From Armatimonadota bacterium (GTDB taxonomy: Bacteria; Armatimonadota; UBA5829; DSUL01): a stretch of 64,000 nt of DNA. Positions within the stretch are counted from its first letter, which is position 1. Every line of letters begins with the position of its first letter. The notes beneath the pieces were generated by a model. The model ran no database searches. It was not told the origin of the DNA and saw only the letters and a program-made list of their open reading frames with translations. Made by a program: the position numbers and the translations under genes. The DNA is taken from positions 2,310,162 to 2,374,161 of the forward strand of contig AP024674.1 in assembly GCA_025998755.1 (NCBI GenBank), in the 5' to 3' direction. Below, piece after piece: positions 59,516 through 64,000 of this stretch.

Positions 59516-60082
59516 TCAGCCCTCCGCCAGAAGGGCATCCACGTCCGAGCGGAAGACGCTGCCGGAAACTTTCCCCACATACTTCTTGGCGATCCGACCT
59601 TCCCGGTCCAGAAGATAGGTGGTGGGTATCGGAATACCGTTGATCTGAAACGATGTCTCAGAGTCTCCTGATGGCATCAGGACAGGATACGGGATGCCAT
59701 ATTCCCGGACGAAACGGCGAACCACGTCCGGTCCTTCCGTGTCCAGGGACACACCGACGACCACCACGCCCTTCGATTCGTAGTCCCTCGCCAGGGCCAC
59801 CAGGTCCGGCGTCTCGGCCCGGCAGGGGGGACACCAGGTGGCAAACAGATTCACCAGGACCACCTTGCCCCGGTGCTCGGCGAGGTCGAAGCGACCTCCG
59901 TCAAGATCATTCATGACAAGCCGCGTGTCCCCCGACCTCGAGCCGGCGTCTACCACGCCCTCGGAGGTCTGCTGCATCCTTCCGACCGCCGCATAGACCA
60001 CCACGCCCACGGCGACCAGCAGGGCCGGAACAAGCCAGCCCGGTGTACGTTTCTCGCTGCGGCCAGTTTGCTGTTCTTCCAT
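59516..60082 (-). CDS. Membrane-anchored TlpA/ResA-type thioredoxin
   Basis: The 188-residue protein has an N-terminal membrane helix (GWLVPALLVAVGVVVYAAVG) and a periplasmic thioredoxin domain with the redox motif ATWCPPCRAETPDLVALA and the cis-Pro region IPIPTTYLLDREGRI. Such proteins reduce thiols of exported proteins, for example apocytochromes c; a multihaem cytochrome is encoded elsewhere in the window. ATG 60082 is preceded by AAGGAA with good spacing, and the longer frame upstream looks like a shadow. Confidence 0.88.
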   Translation of the reverse strand: MEEQQTGRSEKRTPGWLVPALLVAVGVVVYAAVGRMQQTSEGVVDAGSRSGDTRLVMNDLDGGRFDLAEHRGKVVLVNLFATWCPPCRAETPDLVALARDYESKGVVVVGVSLDTEGPDVVRRFVREYGIPYPVLMPSGDSETSFQINGIPIPTTYLLDREGRIAKKYVGKVSGSVFRSDVDALLAEG

Positions 60083-60300
60083 AACGTTGTGTTCCTTTTC
60101 GTGCCCGGACAAGCGTTTGCGGCTGGTTCCGCCGCAAGTCACATTCCTTGCCATCTCCAGAAACGCCTGATCTGTCCCCTGCGGTTCCTGTCCCACCTGC
60201 GCCGTGCAGATCACGGAGGATGGGCGGCCTCCTGGCGCGCAACTCTCCCTTGCAGACGCGAGGAGCATTCAGCTCCTCCGCCCGGGAGCATACGGCACAG

Positions 60301-62913
60301 ATGGCGCGCCTGACTCAGACGATATCGCACATATCCGGCATCCCGCTGGGAGGAATCGGGGCCGGGTCGGTGGAGATCCGGCCGGACGGTCTCTTCCACG
60401 ACTGGTTGATCTTCAACGCGGGACGCTGGTCGCCCGGGTCGCCCGGCCCAGAGCGCCCCCCGCTCGCGCCGGAGGATCTGGTCTTCCTGGTGCGCACGAG
60501 GACCGGCGAGGACTGGCCGTGCGTGCGGTATCTCGCCCTTCGACCGGAGCTGAATGAGCTCTATTCCTTCTCCTGGCTGAAGTGCGTCGAGGGCATCCAG
60601 TATGAGGGTATCTTTCCGGCGGCGCGTCTGTTCTATCAGGATGAAGCGCTGCCGGTGCGCCTGAGCGCAACGGTCTTCTCGCCCTTCATTCCCGGCGACA
60701 GTGAGGCATCCGGGACTCCCGGCTTCATCGTAGAGTTCCATATCGAGAACCCCACCGGCGATGAGGTGGAGGTCTCTGTGCTAGGAACCCTGCGCAATCC
60801 TGCGGGGGTCGGCCAGACAGGTCGGCGACCTCTGAACACAGTAGAAACTGCGGAAGCCTGCGCGATCATCCGTCTCGGCGCGGAGGGCACGGAAGAGAAC
60901 CATCCCACCACCGGCTCCATGGCCTTCGGTGTCGACGGCGGGGAGGTCAGCTTCATCAGCGGATCCTTCAGCATCGAGCGACCCGGTCTGGTGTACCACG
61001 GAGGAAGCCGCTACGGAATGAAGGTTTACTCCAACCTCTCCTGGTTCCGCGATCACGGAAGCCTGTCGGACCTCAGCCCATCATCGCCACCGTCCCTCCC
61101 GGAGGGATTCGACCCGGCCACCCTGCCAGACCCGGAGGCGCACGCGGAGTTCTCGCACCTGGTCCGCCATTCAGCCTTCCACAACCAGTATCACACCCTG
61201 CTTCACGCGCAGCCTGCGCTTTCGCGCGATGTGGGTCTGCAGAGAGATTTCCTGGCGGATGCGGTGCGCAATCTGCAAGAGATTGAGAAACGGGGAGGAG
61301 CCTGGGGCGACGCCTACCTCTGCTCGCAGCATCATCTCGCTCGCGGAGCGTCCGCATCCTGCGCCTTCACTGTGGCGTGGCACTTCCCCAACCATATCAG
61401 TCCCACGGGCGAACGGCTGGGGCACCGGTATGAAAAACGCTTCTCCTGTTCCACAGAGGTGGCGCGTCACCTGCTGGAGCGCCGGGACCATCTGAAACGC
61501 CGATCCCTTGCGCTCCCGCGCGCGCTGCTCGAATCCAGCCTCCCCCGGGAGATGGCCGAGGCCGCCCTTGCGCAACTGAGCACCCTGACGAAGTGCACCT
61601 GGTGGACGCGCGAGGGACGCTTCGGAGTCTGGGAGGGACTCGGCTGTTGCGGATTCCACACCATGGATATCTCCTATCAGGGTTCCTTCCCGCTGATCGC
61701 CCTGTTTCCGGACCTGCAGAAGGAACAGATGACACACGGGGCGCGTTTCCAGCGCCAGGACGGCCGGATCCCCCATATGTTCACCCCGGACTTCAGTGCA
61801 GTGGACGACCAGTTCGAGCGGGTGGACATGAATCCGCAGTTCGTGATGCTTGCAGCGCGGGACTACCTCTGGACGGGGGATCGCGATTACCTTCGCAGCC
61901 TCTGGCCCGCCATCGTCCGCGCTATTGAGAGCACGGCCGCCCTGGATTCCGACGGGGACGGCCTCCCGGACGCGGACACTCGCCGCAACACATATGACGT
62001 CTGGGACTTCCAGGGCTGCCCGTCCTACATCTCCAGCCTGTGGCTGGGAGCGCTGGCTGCGGCGGAGCGTCTGGCGCGCGAAATGGGGGAGGACGAGCTT
62101 GCCGGTCGCTACCGGCAGACGCTGGAGCGGGCGCTGGCATCGTTCGAAGAAAAGCTCTGGAACGGCCAGTATTACGTGCTCTGGCGCGATACCCGCACCG
62201 GGGAAGCGGACGAGTGCTGTATGAGCGATCAGGTCAGCGCGGAATGGTTCTTCGCATCCTGCGGGTGGGACCCGCTGTTGCCGGAAGATCGCATCCGTTC
62301 CGCAATGAGGGCCGTGCTGACTCACAACTTTCGTCCGGACCGCGGTCTCATAAACGCCAGCTATCCCCCCGGCGTGCCGCACCGCATGCCGACATCCGGC
62401 AACCTGCAGCAAGATGCCACCTGGACGGGCATCGAGTACACCGTGGCGGCTCTGCTAATACGCCTGGGGATGCTGGAGGAGGCGCTAAATGTCACACGAG
62501 ACATCCACCTCCGCTACGAGCGCGCCGGGCGCTTCTGGAACCACGTGGAGTGCGGAGAACACTACTACCGGGCAATGTCCTCCTGGACGCTGCTCCTGAC
62601 GGCTAGCGGCTTCTTCCGGGATGCCCCCTCGGGAGAGATCGGCTTCCGGCCGCGCCTGGCGGAGCGTCCGTTCCGCTGTCCCTTCGCGGTTGCCGGAGCT
62701 GTGGGCGGCTACACGGAGAGCACCGCTGGCGTGGAGATCGAGATATGGGAGGGAGCTCTGGAAGTCCGACGGCTCCGTCTGCCACACCTGGCCGCGATCA
62801 GCCGGGTGGAGCTGAACGGCTCCGAGCTGAAGTTCCAGAGGACGCTCGGGGGAGCGATCGACCTCGGCGGCGTGACACTCCGGCCCGGCGACCGGCTCAC
62901 GGCCAACCCGTGA
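60301..62913 (+). CDS. GH116-type glycosidase (GBA2-like)
   Basis: The 870-residue enzyme has the N-terminal GBA2-type beta-domain (IPLGGIGAGSVEIRPDGLFH, WSPGSPGPERPPLAPEDLVF) and the C-terminal (alpha/alpha)6 GH116 domain. That domain shows WTREGRFGVWEGLGCCGFHT, NTYDVWDFQGCPSYISSLWL, DECCMSDQVSAEWFFASCGW and LQQDATWTGIEYTVAALLIR. GH116 enzymes cleave beta-glucosides or beta-xylosides; which applies is not visible. No signal peptide is seen in the form from ATG 60301 (GGGAG 12 nt upstream), so it may act inside the cell on imported oligosaccharides. An oxidoreductase gene follows after 14 nt. Confidence 0.88.
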   Translation: MARLTQTISHISGIPLGGIGAGSVEIRPDGLFHDWLIFNAGRWSPGSPGPERPPLAPEDLVFLVRTRTGEDWPCVRYLALRPELNELYSFSWLKCVEGIQYEGIFPAARLFYQDEALPVRLSATVFSPFIPGDSEASGTPGFIVEFHIENPTGDEVEVSVLGTLRNPAGVGQTGRRPLNTVETAEACAIIRLGAEGTEENHPTTGSMAFGVDGGEVSFISGSFSIERPGLVYHGGSRYGMKVYSNLSWFRDHGSLSDLSPSSPPSLPEGFDPATLPDPEAHAEFSHLVRHSAFHNQYHTLLHAQPALSRDVGLQRDFLADAVRNLQEIEKRGGAWGDAYLCSQHHLARGASASCAFTVAWHFPNHISPTGERLGHRYEKRFSCSTEVARHLLERRDHLKRRSLALPRALLESSLPREMAEAALAQLSTLTKCTWWTREGRFGVWEGLGCCGFHTMDISYQGSFPLIALFPDLQKEQMTHGARFQRQDGRIPHMFTPDFSAVDDQFERVDMNPQFVMLAARDYLWTGDRDYLRSLWPAIVRAIESTAALDSDGDGLPDADTRRNTYDVWDFQGCPSYISSLWLGALAAAERLAREMGEDELAGRYRQTLERALASFEEKLWNGQYYVLWRDTRTGEADECCMSDQVSAEWFFASCGWDPLLPEDRIRSAMRAVLTHNFRPDRGLINASYPPGVPHRMPTSGNLQQDATWTGIEYTVAALLIRLGMLEEALNVTRDIHLRYERAGRFWNHVECGEHYYRAMSSWTLLLTASGFFRDAPSGEIGFRPRLAERPFRCPFAVAGAVGGYTESTAGVEIEIWEGALEVRRLRLPHLAAISRVELNGSELKFQRTLGGAIDLGGVTLRPGDRLTANP

Positions 62914-62927
62914 GGAAGAAGGTGCCC

Positions 62928-63992
62928 ATGAACAGCAGACTCAGGATTGGTATCCTCTCATTTGCGCACGGCCACGTGAACGCCTACGCGAAGCAGATCC
63001 TCACATTCGAAGATGCGGAGCTGGTGGCGTGCTGGGATGATGATGTCCAGCGGGGACAAGCCTACGCGCAGGCGTTCGGCATCACCTTCGTTCCGCATCT
63101 GGAGGACATGCTTTCGCGGCGCGATCTGGATTGCCTGATCATCGCCAGCGAGACAGTCAAGCACGGCGCACTGGCTGTCGCCGCCGTAGAAGCCGGGCAC
63201 AACGTGCTGCTGCAGAAGCCGATGGCGCTGACGCTTGAGGAATGCGACCGCATCATCCGGGCGGTGGAGAACAGGGGCGTCTGGTTCAGCCTTGCCTTTC
63301 AGATGCGATGCGACCCGGCCAACATCCGCATGAGAGAGATCGTCCGGTCGGGCGCGCTGGGAAAGATCGGGACCATCCGGCGGCGCCACTGCATCGGGGT
63401 GCTCTTCGACCGGGCTTTCTGCGAGGGGCCCACCCGCTGGCACCTCTCTGCGGAAGCCAATCGCGGGATGTTCTTCGACGACGCCATCCACCCAATGGAC
63501 TGGCTCTTCTGGACGGTGGGGGAGCAACCGGTCTCGGTGATGGCGGAGATCGGGAACATCCTGACGGACGTCGCCCCGGACGACACGGGCTGCGCTCTGT
63601 TCCGGTTCCGCGACGGCATGCTGGCGGATATTTACAACTCCAGCGTCACGCGCGCTGCCGAGAACACCACGGAGATCTACGGCGACAAGGGCGTCATCAT
63701 CCAGAATCACGGGGACGGGCCGTCCAATGCCATTCTTCCTCCCTGCCCCGTGGCGGTGAAGATGTTCCTGGCCGATGAACCCTGGAAAGGTTGGCAGGAT
63801 CTGGGCATCCCCATCCCAGCAGGGCACGGGGAGCGCATATCGGCCGTGGCGAGGGCCTTTGTGGACGCGCTGCGGCTCGGCGAGCCCATCTGCTCCGCCC
63901 GTGAGGGACGGGTTTCCGTGGAGATGTGCCTGGCGGCCTACGAATCGGCCGCCAGCGGCCAGCGGGTGGCCATCACTCAGGACCCGGCCTGA
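62928..63992 (+). CDS. Gfo/Idh/MocA-family sugar oxidoreductase
   Basis: The 354-residue protein has an N-terminal NAD(P) Rossmann fold (RIGILSFAHGHVNAYAKQIL), the family signature LLQKPMALTLEECDRIIRAV (EKP-type motif with Gln in place of Glu), and a C-terminal domain with FFDDAIHPMDWLFWTVGEQP. Members oxidise or reduce sugars, inositols and related polyols. ATG 62928 is preceded by GAGGAAGAAGG and lies 14 nt after the GH116 stop, so the two probably form an operon that releases and then oxidises a sugar. Confidence 0.9.
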   Translation: MNSRLRIGILSFAHGHVNAYAKQILTFEDAELVACWDDDVQRGQAYAQAFGITFVPHLEDMLSRRDLDCLIIASETVKHGALAVAAVEAGHNVLLQKPMALTLEECDRIIRAVENRGVWFSLAFQMRCDPANIRMREIVRSGALGKIGTIRRRHCIGVLFDRAFCEGPTRWHLSAEANRGMFFDDAIHPMDWLFWTVGEQPVSVMAEIGNILTDVAPDDTGCALFRFRDGMLADIYNSSVTRAAENTTEIYGDKGVIIQNHGDGPSNAILPPCPVAVKMFLADEPWKGWQDLGIPIPAGHGERISAVARAFVDALRLGEPICSAREGRVSVEMCLAAYESAASGQRVAITQDPA

Positions 63993-64000
63993 GCGCCGTA

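Noticed and set aside
1-64000. tRNA genes, rRNA, CRISPR arrays, insertion sequences or prophage genes
   Set aside because: I saw no cloverleaf-like segments, no regularly spaced repeats, no transposase or integrase proteins and no terminal inverted repeats. A tRNAscan-SE or Infernal run would be decisive for small RNAs.

Overview
The window is a high-GC bacterial chromosome segment, densely packed with genes on both strands. The encoded proteins point to a free-living diderm heterotroph, most likely of the Armatimonadota (Chthonomonas/Fimbriimonas relatives), although a Planctomycetes-like lineage cannot be excluded from sequence reading alone. Supporting this are an H-X9-DG pseudopilin, a PEP-CTERM protein, several large secreted glycosidases (GH78 rhamnosidase, GH116, a GH99/WbsX-like protein, a WNEPD-type TIM-barrel protein), a DUF6785-like multi-spanning protein, KdsA (Kdo, hence LPS), TolC/HlyD and phosphatidylserine decarboxylase. 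Many genes start with GTG or TTG and overlap the previous stop codon by 4 nt (ATGA, GTGA, TTGA), so translational coupling is common. I saw no tRNA, rRNA, CRISPR array, insertion sequence or prophage.

Layout. 1-3.3 kb, minus: an operon for a GCS2-type carboxylate-amine ligase, phosphatidylserine decarboxylase, a small membrane protein, a GT2 glycosyltransferase and PolX (cut by the window edge). 3.5-7.3 kb, plus: a small LuxR-type regulator, then an ECF sigma / anti-sigma / TPR / Spy-like periplasmic envelope-stress-type operon ended by a strong terminator. 7.4-15.3 kb, minus: a DUF6785-like membrane protein, a beta-hydroxyacid dehydrogenase, sucD without sucC, a beta-propeller phytase lipoprotein overlapping an H-X9-DG pseudopilin, and two tandem-duplicated secreted proteins, one with a PEP-CTERM anchor. 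15.6-19.2 kb, plus: ispE, an atypical nucleotidyltransferase and dxs (MEP isoprenoid pathway).

19.3-24.4 kb, plus: six tightly coupled membrane-associated genes, one resembling DUF6754 and the others unassigned, followed by a secreted seven-CxxCH cytochrome c. This is the best candidate here for an undescribed system. 24.5-29.6 kb, plus: TolC, an HlyD-type adaptor with a long coiled coil, a MacB-type permease without its ATPase, and an alpha/beta hydrolase. 29.7-33.6 kb, minus: a DUF378 protein and a 1183-residue secreted glycosidase-like protein. 34.1-35.6 kb, plus: a previously uncalled 37-residue acidic microprotein coupled to galT and a small membrane protein. 35.6-44.7 kb: kdsA, a GH78 alpha-L-rhamnosidase, an isolated cheC-cheD pair, a two-domain peroxiredoxin/thioredoxin fusion, an aldo/keto reductase and ribonuclease D.

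44.7-50.8 kb, minus: gltD-gltB (glutamate synthase) behind a promoter and a leader of about 350 nt. 51.3-55.5 kb, minus: a Ser/Thr protein kinase followed by two related zinc-ribbon membrane proteins and a secreted GH99/WbsX-like protein. 55.6-64 kb: a family-9 carbohydrate-binding-like protein, ribokinase, a DHA2 efflux transporter with a hairpin-bearing leader, a 7Fe ferredoxin with a near-consensus promoter, a thioredoxin-like protein, a GH116 glycosidase and a Gfo/Idh/MocA oxidoreductase. Together these genes describe polysaccharide scavenging, sugar catabolism (galT, rbsK, rhamnosidase, GH116), envelope biogenesis and export, and core nitrogen and isoprenoid metabolism.
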